Source: JABDIY01 sp963751955 (GTDB taxonomy: Bacteria > Actinomycetota > Acidimicrobiia > Acidimicrobiales > SZUA-35). From it: a stretch of 64,000 nucleotides of DNA. The stretch is from the NCBI GenBank assembly GCA_963751955.1, contig CAVVWM010000014.1, positions 62,001 to 126,000 on the forward strand. The letters are read 5' to 3'. The position numbers were made by a program, and so were the translations under genes. The notes beneath the pieces were generated by a model, which had not been told where the DNA came from, searched no databases, and saw only the letters and a list, made by a program, of their open reading frames with translations. Shown here in pieces: positions 29,557-37,498 of the stretch. Each line of letters begins with the position of its first letter. Within the stretch, counting starts at the first letter, position 1.

Positions 29557-29864
29557 TGGCCGAAGAAACAACAAGTGTCGAGGCCTCAGGCGCTGAGGCC
29601 ACAACAACTACAGAGCGCAACAATCGCAAAGTTCGCGAGGGCGTTGTGTTCTCCAACGAAATGGACAAGACCGTCATTGTTGAAGTCACGCGCCGATCGA
29701 GGCATCCGCAGTACTCCAAGACCGTGCAAAGCCGTGCCCGGTATTACGTCCACGATGAGGAGAACACCCTCAATGTAGGCGACAAGGTGCGTATCACCGA
29801 GACTCGTCCGCTCAGCAAGAACAAGCGTTGGCGCCTCGTTGACATCCTGGAGCGTGCCCGATGA
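29556..29864 (+). CDS. rpsQ: 30S ribosomal protein S17
   Basis: Primary 16S-binding OB-fold protein. 102 residues, with an extra N-terminal segment rich in Thr/Glu/Ala (about 20 residues) before the core RKVREGVVFSNEMDKTVIVE. Core motifs YVHDEENTLNVGDKVRITE and RPLSKNKRWRLVDI are intact. The stop overlaps rplN (ATGA). Confidence 0.97.
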   Translation: MAEETTSVEASGAEATTTTERNNRKVREGVVFSNEMDKTVIVEVTRRSRHPQYSKTVQSRARYYVHDEENTLNVGDKVRITETRPLSKNKRWRLVDILERAR

Positions 29865-30229
29865 TTCAGCAAGAGAGCCGCCTACGGGTGGCCGACAACT
29901 CTGGTGCTCGCGAGGTGCTCTGCATCAAGGTGCTGGGTGGGTCCAAGCGACGATACGCCGGTATCGGCGACATCTTCGTTGCAACGGTGAAGGACGCCAT
30001 CCCGGGTGCTCAGGTGAAGAAAGGTGACGTGGTGAAGTGCGTCGTCGTCCGCACCAAGAAAGAACGCCGCCGCCCCGACGGCAGCTATATCCGATTCGAC
30101 GAGAATGCCGCCGTTCTGATCAATGAGCAGCAACAGCCTCGTGGGACACGTATCTTCGGCCCGGTTGGTCGTGAACTTCGCGACAAGAAGTTCATGCGGA
30201 TCGTGTCGCTCGCCCCGGAGGTCATCTGA
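29861..30229 (+). CDS. rplN: 50S ribosomal protein L14
   Basis: Interface protein contacting 16S rRNA; first gene of the classic spc operon. 122 residues: MIQQESRLRVADNSGAREVL, GDIFVATVKDAIPGAQVKKG, and GTRIFGPVGRELRDKKFMRI. It overlaps both neighbours by one to four bases, so no internal promoter is evident between the S10 and spc groups. Confidence 0.98.
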   Translation: MIQQESRLRVADNSGAREVLCIKVLGGSKRRYAGIGDIFVATVKDAIPGAQVKKGDVVKCVVVRTKKERRRPDGSYIRFDENAAVLINEQQQPRGTRIFGPVGRELRDKKFMRIVSLAPEVI

Positions 30230-30552
30230 TGAAGATCCGCAAGGGAGACAAAGTTCGTGTACTTGCCGGCAAAGACAAGGGGCGTGACGGTGTCGTCACC
30301 ATGGCGTTCCCCGATCGCGACAAGGTGATCGTGGAGGGCGTCAATGTCGCCAAGCGCCACACCAAGCCGCGGAGCCAAGAAGACCCCGGCGGCATCATCG
30401 ACAAGGAAATGCCGATCCACGTATCCAATGTGGCAGTGCTCAGTCCCAAGGACTCCAAGCCCACTCGTGTTGGTTACAAGGTGAACGATGACGGTTCAAA
30501 GATCCGGGTCTGCAGGCGCACCGGCGTGGAAATACCCGAGGGAGAAGTCTGA
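30229..30552 (+). CDS. rplX: 50S ribosomal protein L24
   Basis: Assembly-initiator protein with a KOW motif (KGDKVRVLAGKDKGRDGVV). 107 residues; EGVNVAKRHTKPRSQEDPGG and KPTRVGYKVNDDGSKIRVCR are conserved. The start and stop each overlap the neighbouring gene by one base. Confidence 0.98.
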   Translation: MKIRKGDKVRVLAGKDKGRDGVVTMAFPDRDKVIVEGVNVAKRHTKPRSQEDPGGIIDKEMPIHVSNVAVLSPKDSKPTRVGYKVNDDGSKIRVCRRTGVEIPEGEV

Positions 30553-31127
30553 TGAGCGCACCCGAACTCACCGTGCCCCGGATGAAGGCCAAGTACAACG
30601 ATGAGATCAGAGCCCAACTGCTCACCGATCTCGGTCTGCCGAACATCATGATGGTTCCCAGGATCGAAAAGATCGTGGTCAACATGGGTGTTGGCGAGGC
30701 ACTACAGAACAGCAAGAATCTCGAGAACGCCACCAAGGATCTCGGCATAATCACGGGCCAAAAACCGGTGGTTACCAAGGCGAAGAAATCCCTAGCGAGC
30801 TTCAAACTTCGTCAAGGCAACTCAATCGGCGCCAAAGTCACGTTGCGCGGCGACATGATGTGGGAGTTCTTCGATCGGCTTGTCTCGTTGGCGATCCCAC
30901 GCATCCGTGACTTTCGGGGGCTCAACCCCAGGTCCTTCGACGGCCGAGGCAACTTCACCTTTGGTCTCAACGAACAACTGATGTTCCCCGAGATCGATTA
31001 CGACACGATCGATGTCACCCGGGGGATGGATATCACGATCGTTACCACCGCAAACACCAATGAACACGGCAGGGCGTTACTTGACGCCTTCAGCTTCCCG
31101 TTCCGACGCGAAGGGCAGGCCCAGTAA
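30552..31127 (+). CDS. rplE: 50S ribosomal protein L5
   Basis: 5S rRNA-binding protein of the central protuberance. 191 residues with GLPNIMMVPRIEKIVVNMGV, TGQKPVVTKAKKSLASFKLR, GNFTFGLNEQLMFPEIDYD and a normal FPFRREGQ-type C-terminus. One-base overlaps with rplX and the S14 gene. Confidence 0.98.
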   Translation: MSAPELTVPRMKAKYNDEIRAQLLTDLGLPNIMMVPRIEKIVVNMGVGEALQNSKNLENATKDLGIITGQKPVVTKAKKSLASFKLRQGNSIGAKVTLRGDMMWEFFDRLVSLAIPRIRDFRGLNPRSFDGRGNFTFGLNEQLMFPEIDYDTIDVTRGMDITIVTTANTNEHGRALLDAFSFPFRREGQAQ

Positions 31128-31312
31128 TGGCCAAGAAAGCACTCATCGAGAAACAGCAAAAGAAGCCCAAGTTCAAGGTGCGGGCCTATACCCGCTGCAA
31201 GAATTGTGGTCGCCCAAAAAGCGTGTACAAGCGGTTCGGCTTATGTCGTATTTGCCTGCGAGAGATGGCACACAATGGGGAGATTCCCGGCGTCACCAAG
31301 GCGAGCTGGTGA
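31127..31312 (+). CDS. rpsZ: 30S ribosomal protein S14, zinc-binding type
   Basis: 61-residue short S14 with the zinc ribbon CKNC...CRIC (Cys at about 24, 27, 40, 43). MAKKALIEKQQKKPKFKVRA start and ending GEIPGVTKASW are typical of the C+ form. A zinc-free paralogue, if any, is outside the window. Confidence 0.97.
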   Translation: MAKKALIEKQQKKPKFKVRAYTRCKNCGRPKSVYKRFGLCRICLREMAHNGEIPGVTKASW

Positions 31313-31325
31313 GGAGAACTGCACA

Positions 31326-31730
31326 ATGACAATGACTGATCCGATCGCCGACATGCTCACCCGCATAAGAAACGCCAATATCGCGATGCACGACGAAGTG
31401 TCGATGCCCGCCTCCAAACTCAAAGAAGCGCTCGCTGGGCTCCTCTACAAGGAGGGCTACATCGGTGCGTTCACAACTGCCGACAACGCTGATGGACCGG
31501 GCAAGACCCTAACCATCAACATGAAATACTCACCCGAACGGGCCCGAGTCATCTCCGGTCTCAAGCGGGTCTCTAAACCCGGTCTCCGGGTGTACACCGC
31601 TTCAACCGAGATCCCTCGGGTCTACGGAGGACTCGGTGTAGCTGTTCTGTCCACCAACAAGGGACTTGTTACCGACCGTGAGGCCCGCAGGGCCAAGGTC
31701 GGCGGCGAGGTTCTCTGCTACGTCTGGTAG
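31326..31730 (+). CDS. rpsH: 30S ribosomal protein S8
   Basis: 16S-binding protein and spc-operon autoregulator in E. coli. 134 residues. ATG at 31326 has a GAGGAG site; a second ATG lies at 31332. MTDPIADMLTRIRNANIAMH and the C-terminal VYGGLGVAVLSTNKGLVTDR and GEVLCYVW are canonical. The frame continues upstream over the S14 gene, but that part is not coding. Confidence 0.97.
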   Translation: MTMTDPIADMLTRIRNANIAMHDEVSMPASKLKEALAGLLYKEGYIGAFTTADNADGPGKTLTINMKYSPERARVISGLKRVSKPGLRVYTASTEIPRVYGGLGVAVLSTNKGLVTDREARRAKVGGEVLCYVW

Positions 31731-31739
31731 GAGCACGTC

Positions 31740-32279
31740 ATGTCCCGAATCGGCAAGAGCCCAATCAAGCTACCTAGTGGCGTCGAGGTGAAGATCTCCG
31801 GCCGCGACGTCGAGGTCAAAGGTTCAAGAGGAACCCTGACCCACACGCTTCCCGAGGTCATCAGTATCAGCCTGGATGACAGTGTTCTCGTTCTCGACCG
31901 GAGCAATGAGGAGCGCCAGAGCCGCGCTCTACATGGTCTTTCGCGTTCGTTGGTCGCCAATATGGTCGAGGGCGTTAGCAACGGTTTCAAGAAGGAACTC
32001 AAGATCGTCGGCGTGGGCTACCGAGCCCAGGCGAAGGGGCCATCGAAGCTGGAGATGTCACTGGGTTACAGCCACACGATCGATGTGAACGCTCCGGAGG
32101 GCATCACCTTCGACGTCCCCGACAACACCACGATCGTCGTGAACGGGGTTGACAAACAAGCCGTAGGTCAGGTTGCGGCAGAGATTCGTTCCCTGCGCAA
32201 GCCCGAGCCCTACAAGGGCAAGGGTGTTATGTACACCGGCGAGCGGATCATTCGCAAGGCCGGAAAGGCCGGTAAGTAA
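31740..32279 (+). CDS. rplF: 50S ribosomal protein L6
   Basis: 179 residues, two-domain protein near the sarcin-ricin loop. MSRIGKSPIKLPSGVEVKIS start, KKELKIVGVGYRAQAKG and the C-terminal RKPEPYKGKGVMYTGERIIR are conserved. 73 bases separate it from rplR. Confidence 0.98.
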   Translation: MSRIGKSPIKLPSGVEVKISGRDVEVKGSRGTLTHTLPEVISISLDDSVLVLDRSNEERQSRALHGLSRSLVANMVEGVSNGFKKELKIVGVGYRAQAKGPSKLEMSLGYSHTIDVNAPEGITFDVPDNTTIVVNGVDKQAVGQVAAEIRSLRKPEPYKGKGVMYTGERIIRKAGKAGK

Positions 32280-32352
32280 TGCTGAACACTCATATTTCAG
32301 CGCGTTCAGGCCGTGGAGGCTTCAGAATCCCCGCCGGAAGGGCAGGTACGTG

Positions 32353-32706
32353 ATGGCGAACTCGAAGATGGAACTAAAGAAGCGGCGTCAGGCCCGGGTG
32401 CGTAAGAAGGTTGTCGGAACCACCGACCGTCCCCGACTGGCGGTGTTTCGATCCAACAAGCACATCAGCGTGCAGGTCATCGACGATTCGAGCGGCACTA
32501 CGCTTGTCGCAGCGTCCACCTATGAAGCCGATTTCCGCACAGGATCGGGAACCGTCGAAGGAGCCAAAGCGGTTGGTGCCACAGTAGGTGAGCGGGCCAC
32601 CAAGGCCGGCATCAGCTCTGTCGTGTTCGATCGTGGCGGTAACCGCTACCAGGGGCGGGTCGCCGCCCTCGCAGATGCTGCTCGAGAAGCAGGACTGGAG
32701 TTCTAG
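32353..32706 (+). CDS. rplR: 50S ribosomal protein L18
   Basis: 5S rRNA-binding protein. 117 residues from the ATG at 32353 (MANSKMELKKRRQARVRKKV), which follows GGCAGGTACG. RPRLAVFRSNKHISVQVIDD and FDRGGNRYQGRVAALADAAR are typical. The longer open frame from 32173 overlaps rplF and is rejected. Confidence 0.97.
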   Translation: MANSKMELKKRRQARVRKKVVGTTDRPRLAVFRSNKHISVQVIDDSSGTTLVAASTYEADFRTGSGTVEGAKAVGATVGERATKAGISSVVFDRGGNRYQGRVAALADAAREAGLEF

Positions 32707-32708
32707 CA

Positions 32709-33299
32709 ATGGCACAGCCCCAAGGAAACAACCCTCGTGGAAATGATCGCGGCGATGGCCGCGAGTCACGAGTCATAACCATCAACCGCGTGGCCAAAGT
32801 GGTCAAAGGCGGCCGTCGTTTTGCGTTTACCGCACTCGTGGTGCTCGGCGACCAAAACGGCCGGGTAGGCCTGGGTTACGGCAAGGCCAAGGAAGTACCC
32901 CTAGCGATTCAAAAGGGCAGCGAAGAGGCGAGGAAGCTTCAGTTCGACGTGCCGATGGCAGGCGGAACCATTACTCATCCGGTTATCGGAACCCAGGGTG
33001 CTGGTAGAGTACTGCTGAAGCCTGCCGCTCCCGGTACCGGTGTGATCGCCGGTGGTGCCGCCCGTTCCATCCTGGAAGAAGCTGGCATTCGTGACGTCTT
33101 GTGCAAGAGCCTCGGCTCGGCCAACCAGATAAATGTCGCTCGTGCCACTATCAATGCGCTTCAGTCATTGAAACGGCCTGATGAAATCGCTCGCCTGCGC
33201 GGTCTCGATGCCTCAGAATTCACGCCCAAGGGCATGCTCGAGGCCTATGAGGAAACAGAGAAGTCTCGCCGCCGTAGTTCGGCCGAGGCCGGGAGCTAG
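32709..33299 (+). CDS. rpsE: 30S ribosomal protein S5
   Basis: Fidelity protein at the mRNA entry. 196 residues with the dsRBD-like S5 domain (RRFAFTALVVLGDQNGRVGL) and the C-domain GTGVIAGGAARSILEEAGIR. Short N- and C-terminal charged tails, as usual for actinobacteria. Confidence 0.98.
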   Translation: MAQPQGNNPRGNDRGDGRESRVITINRVAKVVKGGRRFAFTALVVLGDQNGRVGLGYGKAKEVPLAIQKGSEEARKLQFDVPMAGGTITHPVIGTQGAGRVLLKPAAPGTGVIAGGAARSILEEAGIRDVLCKSLGSANQINVARATINALQSLKRPDEIARLRGLDASEFTPKGMLEAYEETEKSRRRSSAEAGS

Positions 33300-33308
33300 G
33301 AGACTGAC

Positions 33309-33488
33309 ATGGCTCAGATCAAGGTAACTCAGGTTCGTTCGATCATCGGATCCAAGCCCAAGACCCGTGGCACAATGCGGGCGTTGGGTCTCCGTGGGAT
33401 CGGCAAAACGAACACCCTTGAAGACAACCCTGTTGCCCGCGGCGCAATCGCCCGGGTTCAGCACCTCGTCAAAGTCGAAGAGGTTTGA
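33309..33488 (+). CDS. rpmD: 50S ribosomal protein L30
   Basis: Short 59-residue protein between rpsE and rplO. It begins MAQIKVTQVRSIIGSKPKTR, continues RALGLRGIGKTNTLED and ends ARVQHLVKVEEV, all typical of bacterial L30. The ATG is at 33309 and the TGA at 33486-33488, one base before the rplO ATG. Confidence 0.96.
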   Translation: MAQIKVTQVRSIIGSKPKTRGTMRALGLRGIGKTNTLEDNPVARGAIARVQHLVKVEEV

Positions 33489-33489
33489 C

Positions 33490-33978
33490 ATGAAGGTTCA
33501 CGATCTCAAGCCCTCCGAGGGCTCAACTCACCGCAAGAAGCGCAAAGCTCGCGGTATTGCTGGCAAGGGCGGCAAGACCGCCGGCCGCGGAACCAAGGGC
33601 CAAAAGGCGCGCGGCACAATTCCCGCTCGGTTCGAGGGTGGCCAACTTCCGCTGCAGATTCGTCTTCCGAAGCTGCGGGGCTTCAAGAACCCGTTCCGGG
33701 TGGAGTATCAAGGCATCAATCTCGACACGCTGATCGAAAACAAGCTGACCGACGTCTCTCCCGAGAGTCTTCGCGAGGCTGGTCTCACTCACAAGGGTGC
33801 GCTGGTGAAGATTCTGGGCCGAGGTGCCCCTGTCAACAAGGCACTCACCGTGAAGGCTCACGCAGTATCCAAGAGCGCCGAGGAAGCGATCACCAACGCT
33901 GGTGGCACCGTCGAAATCGTGCCCCTGCCCTTTAGCGTGCGTCCGCCCGCTTCGGGCAACCAGCACATGAACCGCTAG
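33490..33978 (+). CDS. rplO: 50S ribosomal protein L15
   Basis: 162 residues from the ATG at 33490 (MKVHDLKPSEGSTHRKKRKA). The Gly-rich loop GIAGKGGKTAGRGTKGQKAR and GFKNPFRVEYQGINLDTLI are conserved. In most bacteria secY follows directly; here a 14 kb respiratory island intervenes, starting with an oppositely oriented desaturase. Confidence 0.97.
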   Translation: MKVHDLKPSEGSTHRKKRKARGIAGKGGKTAGRGTKGQKARGTIPARFEGGQLPLQIRLPKLRGFKNPFRVEYQGINLDTLIENKLTDVSPESLREAGLTHKGALVKILGRGAPVNKALTVKAHAVSKSAEEAITNAGGTVEIVPLPFSVRPPASGNQHMNR

Positions 33979-34063
33979 CCGTTATAGCGTCACGCCACCA
34001 CATCCCGCCCAAAAAGCGTCGTCCCGCCACCTCCACGGTTGCGGCTCCACGCCAGAACGGCGC

Positions 34064-35137
34064 TCAGGTCGGGTACGGCACCCACGTGCCGGTTTCGAAA
34101 TCGTGGAGCTTGCAGGCTCGGACCGATGCCAGATAGTTCGAGAGGCTGATCCGTTTCTCTTCGACGTCCTCGGGGAAGTGTTCTTCGATTGCCGCTGCGG
34201 CCTCCTCGAGTCGGTAGCACGGGATCCGCATGTCGACGTGATGGGGCAGGTGAACCATGATCCAGTGGAAGAAAAGCTCCCAGCCCGGAGGTCCGCGAAA
34301 CACTGTGGTCCCTTCCACTTGGCCGCGGTAGCGATTCCATTCCCTACGGGGCCACCACCGGATATCGGGGTGGATGTGGTGCACGTGCACGACCCAGCCG
34401 ATCACCTGGCAGAACAGCATGAATGGGATCACGACCACCTTGATCCAGGTCCAGACCCCCATTCCACCCTGTGCCACAACAGCTCCAGACAGCGTGGTGA
34501 GGACGAAGAGACCGACCAGTAGCTGATCTCGGCGCATCACCTTGGCCCATCGCGGTGGTGGGGTGAATCGAACCATCTTCTTCCACCACACGTTTCGCCC
34601 GTAATAGAGCCCGGAGCCAACCGGACCCCACTCAAATCGATGTAGCAGACGGCCGAAACGACTCAGCGAAAGATACTGCTCGGTGGTCAGAGGATGCCAT
34701 ACGAAGTCCATGCCCTGTTTGAGGGTGTGCCCGTGGTGCACCCGGTTGTGTCCGAAGATCCAGATCTCGGTGGCGTGAAGCGACGGGAGCATCGTGAGCC
34801 GAGCCGTGATGGCATTGGCCCGTCTTGAGCTGAAGAACGCATCGTGGGCTGCGTCGTGTCCCAAGACAAAGAGTCCCGAAACCGCCAGGCCGCTGAGGAG
34901 CCACAGAGGGATAAGGAGTACAGGATTGTTGGTGGCCACCAGTGCCGCAGTCGCAACGAGGTAGAGCAGAGTGTCGCGGCCAAGGAGGGCGAGTCCCCGG
35001 AGAGCCGAGTGCTCATAGCAGTGAGCCGGAATGACATCGAGGACCTGTTTGAGTCCCGTGGGCTTTTCCACCGGCGACTCGATTACAGGACCGACATCAG
35101 GTGCGTCGGCACGCAAAGGTGAGTGAGCTGCATTCAT
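34064..35137 (-). CDS. Membrane fatty acid desaturase
   Basis: Di-iron, oxygen-dependent acyl-lipid desaturase. 357 residues with hydrophobic helices (TLLYLVATAALVATNNPVLL, LLVGLFVLTTLSGAVVAQGG) and three histidine boxes: GHDAAHDAFF, HNRVHHGHT and HLPHHVDMRIP, plus an extra HVHHIHPD, all cytoplasmic in the family. It is the first gene after rplO and convergent with it. A DosR-like palindrome is centred about 44 bases upstream of its start. It may adjust membrane fluidity or serve as an oxygen-linked lipid enzyme in the island. Confidence 0.9.
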   Translation of the reverse strand: MNAAHSPLRADAPDVGPVIESPVEKPTGLKQVLDVIPAHCYEHSALRGLALLGRDTLLYLVATAALVATNNPVLLIPLWLLSGLAVSGLFVLGHDAAHDAFFSSRRANAITARLTMLPSLHATEIWIFGHNRVHHGHTLKQGMDFVWHPLTTEQYLSLSRFGRLLHRFEWGPVGSGLYYGRNVWWKKMVRFTPPPRWAKVMRRDQLLVGLFVLTTLSGAVVAQGGMGVWTWIKVVVIPFMLFCQVIGWVVHVHHIHPDIRWWPRREWNRYRGQVEGTTVFRGPPGWELFFHWIMVHLPHHVDMRIPCYRLEEAAAAIEEHFPEDVEEKRISLSNYLASVRACKLHDFETGTWVPYPT

Positions 35138-35173
35138 GTCCCTGAGTCTGGCCTTTCAGAGCCGGATCTTGAA

Positions 35174-35187
35174 GGGACAAAGGTCCT
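35174..35187. promoter_or_regulatory. DosR-like palindrome upstream of the desaturase
   Basis: GGGACAAAGGTCCT: half sites GGGAC and GTCC(T) separated by four bases, matching nine of the ten arm positions of the mycobacterial DosR consensus (TTSGGGACTWWAGTCCCSAA). It is 37-50 bases upstream of the desaturase ATG on the minus strand, a normal activator distance. Confidence 0.5.
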
Positions 35188-35232
35188 GCGCCTCGGTGCG
35201 TTTCTGGCCACACGGGGCCCTGTTCGGTACCT

Positions 35233-35684
35233 TCAGCGGCGTTCAACCGGAACCAACAGCTGCACCGGTCCAGCGGTGGCGAAGGTCATTTCAACTGCAA
35301 CCTCATCGCCATCGGACAGCGAACCTAGGAGACCCAGGCACATTCCGTGCAGCCCACCCGGCGCGAGCAGCAGGGACCCTTGCGCTGGGACCTTCATCTC
35401 GTCCCCGGTAATCTCGGCCATCGATGCCACCCCCGAATCGGTGGTGGTCCGATGTAGTGTGAACTCCCGACAACTCGGCGAGTCGATTGCGATCAGGGAG
35501 TCGCCAGCCAACGAGTCGTTTTTGATCACTGTGTACAACGCAGCGGTGTTGGCAAAGGGGGTGGTGTGCGGATCCATGGGTCCATGACAGTCAGACCACT
35601 TGCATCGACGACGCTCCCCCCGCTTGAGCACGCGAATCCGAGGAGAGCGGCAACGAGGGCCACCGGTGCCCCTCGAACCTTCAT
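35233..35684 (-). CDS. PCu(A)C copper chaperone, one frameshift
   Basis: Exported copper carrier that helps load the CuA site of oxidase subunit II. MKVRGAPVALVAALLGFACS is a signal or lipoprotein leader. The domain follows after a shift in the G run at 35557-35561 (MDPWIRT joined to PFANTAALYTVIKN). Copper ligands: His in TLHRTTTDSGVASM and the LLAPGGLHGMCLGL His/Met motif. Its ATG overlaps the SCO stop (ATGA), so the two are co-translated, consistent with joint CuA assembly. Confidence 0.85.
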
Positions 35685-36358
35685 CTCAACAGCTGAGCGA
35701 TATCGGCTGCCAACTGCTCCGAAGTGATCTCGGGCGGCCACACGATCCTTAGGACGCCATCTGTTCCGATTCCCATCAGGCTCGCCGTGTGGTCAACCGT
35801 GTAGTCCTCACCATCACCGAGTTGGTAGAAGATGCCGTACTGGCTTGCAACGGTGTCAAGGTCCTCGAGGGTGCCGGTTGCGCCCAGGAAACTCGGATGA
35901 AAGAAGCTCGTGTACGTGCCGAGGTAGTCGAGACTGTCGCGGTTCGGATCGACAGACACCATCAGTAGCTGAGTGCGCTCTTGTTTGTCCTCACTGAGCG
36001 ACTCGACCGCTTTGGCTGCGGTGGAGAGGGTGGTGGGGCAGATATCGGGACAGTTGGCGTATCCGAAGTACACCATCAGGAACTCGTCCTCGAAGGCGCC
36101 GAGATCTACCGGTTCGCCGTTGCTCAGTGTCAACCCGTCCATGCTCGGTGCGGGAACATCTCCTTGAAGAACCGTGCCGGCATAGAGGTGAGGCCGAAAA
36201 GCCTGCAGCGCCAGAAGAGCCAGTAGGACTCCGACAACCGCCGCCACCAGTGGCACCCCTAGGCGGCGCCAGCGGCGACGACGGGATGGAACCCGGGCGG
36301 GATCGTTGGATGGGTTGTAGTCATGTGGAGCGGTGGCCGGGGCGGTTGGTGCGGTCAT
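35681..36358 (-). CDS. SCO1/SenC-family copper-assembly protein (first copy)
   Basis: Membrane-anchored thioredoxin-fold protein that matures CuA. The start MTAPTAPATAPHDYNP has an AAGGA site eight bases upstream. One TM helix (VPLVAAVVGVLLALLALQAF) follows an Arg-rich cytosolic end. The exported domain has the Cu ligands CPDIC and the distal His in DHTASLMGIG. About 225 residues. The frame extends upstream to 36607 inside the next gene and is rejected there. Confidence 0.92.
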   Translation of the reverse strand: MTAPTAPATAPHDYNPSNDPARVPSRRRRWRRLGVPLVAAVVGVLLALLALQAFRPHLYAGTVLQGDVPAPSMDGLTLSNGEPVDLGAFEDEFLMVYFGYANCPDICPTTLSTAAKAVESLSEDKQERTQLLMVSVDPNRDSLDYLGTYTSFFHPSFLGATGTLEDLDTVASQYGIFYQLGDGEDYTVDHTASLMGIGTDGVLRIVWPPEITSEQLAADIAQLLR

Positions 36359-36371
36359 CAGGGATTCCTTC

Positions 36372-37004
36372 TCACGGATAACAAAGGAACAGGTGGGCTG
36401 CTTCATAGGCAACGGCTGCGGCGCCGTTTGCGTTTCGAATCTCGTCGGCCAAGATACCGACGTGGCGGGCGAGCTTTTCTCCGTCGTCGGCCAGCGTGCC
36501 GTACCGGTAGTCACCGCGGACAACGCCGTTCCCGTCGACCAGAACGAAGCTCGGGTCATAGCGGATCTCGCCGGCGTCGGTTGTTTCGTAGAATCTCTGG
36601 AAGCCAACGCCCACTGCTCGCCTCAGGTTTGAGTCATCATCAGAACCGATCCATCGCCATTCGTTGCCATCGGCTCCAACGCTCGCCGCAGCCTGGGAGA
36701 GTTGTGTGGGGTTCGCGGGGTCCAGCGCCACAGTCACCATCGTGAAGTCCGCCGACCCAAGATCGACATCGGTGCGGATCCGCTTCTGCACGTCGAGCAT
36801 CGTTGCGCTCATCGACTGGCACTGTTGGTCGCAGGAGGTTGGGGCGAAGTTGTAGAGCGTGACAGATCCTCGAGCCGACTCGCTGTTGAAGAAATCGCCG
36901 TTCTGGTCAACGAGTGAAAAGCCGGGCGCCAGCCTGAGACGGGGGAGTACCTGTATCGGTTCGAAGATTGCGAACGACATGGCGCCGATGATCAGAACGG
37001 CCAT
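36372..37004 (-). CDS. SCO1/SenC-family protein (second copy)
   Basis: Second SCO-like domain, adjacent to the first (13-base gap). Motifs: SFSLVDQNGDFF-type entry (APGFSLVDQNGDFF), CxxxC as SCDQQCQS, and ALDPANP. I see no clear distal His (FVLVDGNGVVRGDY), so it may act in thiol redox rather than copper binding. The ATG at 37004 starts within a TM helix (MAVLIIGAMSFAIF). The native protein probably begins further upstream with a basic segment (FKFPRWLKALFAG), but no ATG, GTG or TTG is available there without reaching the divergent gene at 37071, so the true start is uncertain. Confidence 0.8.
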   Translation of the reverse strand: MAVLIIGAMSFAIFEPIQVLPRLRLAPGFSLVDQNGDFFNSESARGSVTLYNFAPTSCDQQCQSMSATMLDVQKRIRTDVDLGSADFTMVTVALDPANPTQLSQAAASVGADGNEWRWIGSDDDSNLRRAVGVGFQRFYETTDAGEIRYDPSFVLVDGNGVVRGDYRYGTLADDGEKLARHVGILADEIRNANGAAAVAYEAAHLFLCYP

Positions 37005-37057
37005 TCCGGCGAACAGTGCCTTGAGCCACCGTGGGAATTTGAACTGCTCGGCAGTAG

Positions 37058-37063
37058 TAGAAT
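37058..37063 (+). promoter_or_regulatory. Possible -10 element, leaderless gene at 37071
   Basis: TAGAAT lies seven bases before the GTG start at 37071, the distance expected if transcription starts at the start codon. No good -35 is visible. Confidence 0.35.
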
Positions 37064-37070
37064 TGTCACC

Positions 37071-37481
37071 GTGAAACGAGTCTGGTGGCTGGTTGGTGTG
37101 ACTGTTTTCCTGGGTTTTCTCTACTTCACTGCGCTCCCGGGCGACCTCGCCGTTGGCCGGGACGATCAGACCGGTCTGGCCGGTACGTATACCGTGAACG
37201 GTGTCGATCCCACCGGTCGCGAATACTCCGGAACCGTGGTGATCACCAGCACCGGAGTGGACACTTTCGTTATCGAGTGGATCATCACCGGATCGATCGT
37301 CAGCGGCGTCGGAACCCGATCGGGGGACGAGCTCTCCGTTCTGTGGGAAACCACCGCTGCGGTGGTCAGTGGCAGCGGACGGGCGACGTATGAGATTCGA
37401 GCCGACGGATCGATGTTGGGAACCCGGGCTGTCGACGGCCTCGAAGGGTTCGGAACCGAGGAGATCTTCCCCGAAGCCTGA
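37071..37481 (+). CDS. Small exported protein of unknown function
   Basis: 136 residues from a GTG. Residues 5-22 (VWWLVGVTVFLGFLYFTALP) form a signal anchor. The rest is a beta-rich repeat of Gly/Thr/Val strands (GTYTVNGVDPTGREYSGTVV, FVIEWIITGSIVSGVG), suggesting a small lipocalin- or OB-like fold; FVIEW and GTGSGRATYEI-type strands alternate. It is divergent from the second SCO gene and convergent with the big fusion gene (17-base gap). It may be a periplasmic accessory factor of the island. Confidence 0.65.
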   Translation: MKRVWWLVGVTVFLGFLYFTALPGDLAVGRDDQTGLAGTYTVNGVDPTGREYSGTVVITSTGVDTFVIEWIITGSIVSGVGTRSGDELSVLWETTAAVVSGSGRATYEIRADGSMLGTRAVDGLEGFGTEEIFPEA

Positions 37482-37498
37482 TCCGGCGCTATTGGCGC

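Noticed and set aside
36359..36607. Long N-terminus for the first SCO protein
   Set aside because: It lies inside the second SCO gene in another frame; the start at 36358 has a proper ribosome site and leads directly into a membrane anchor.
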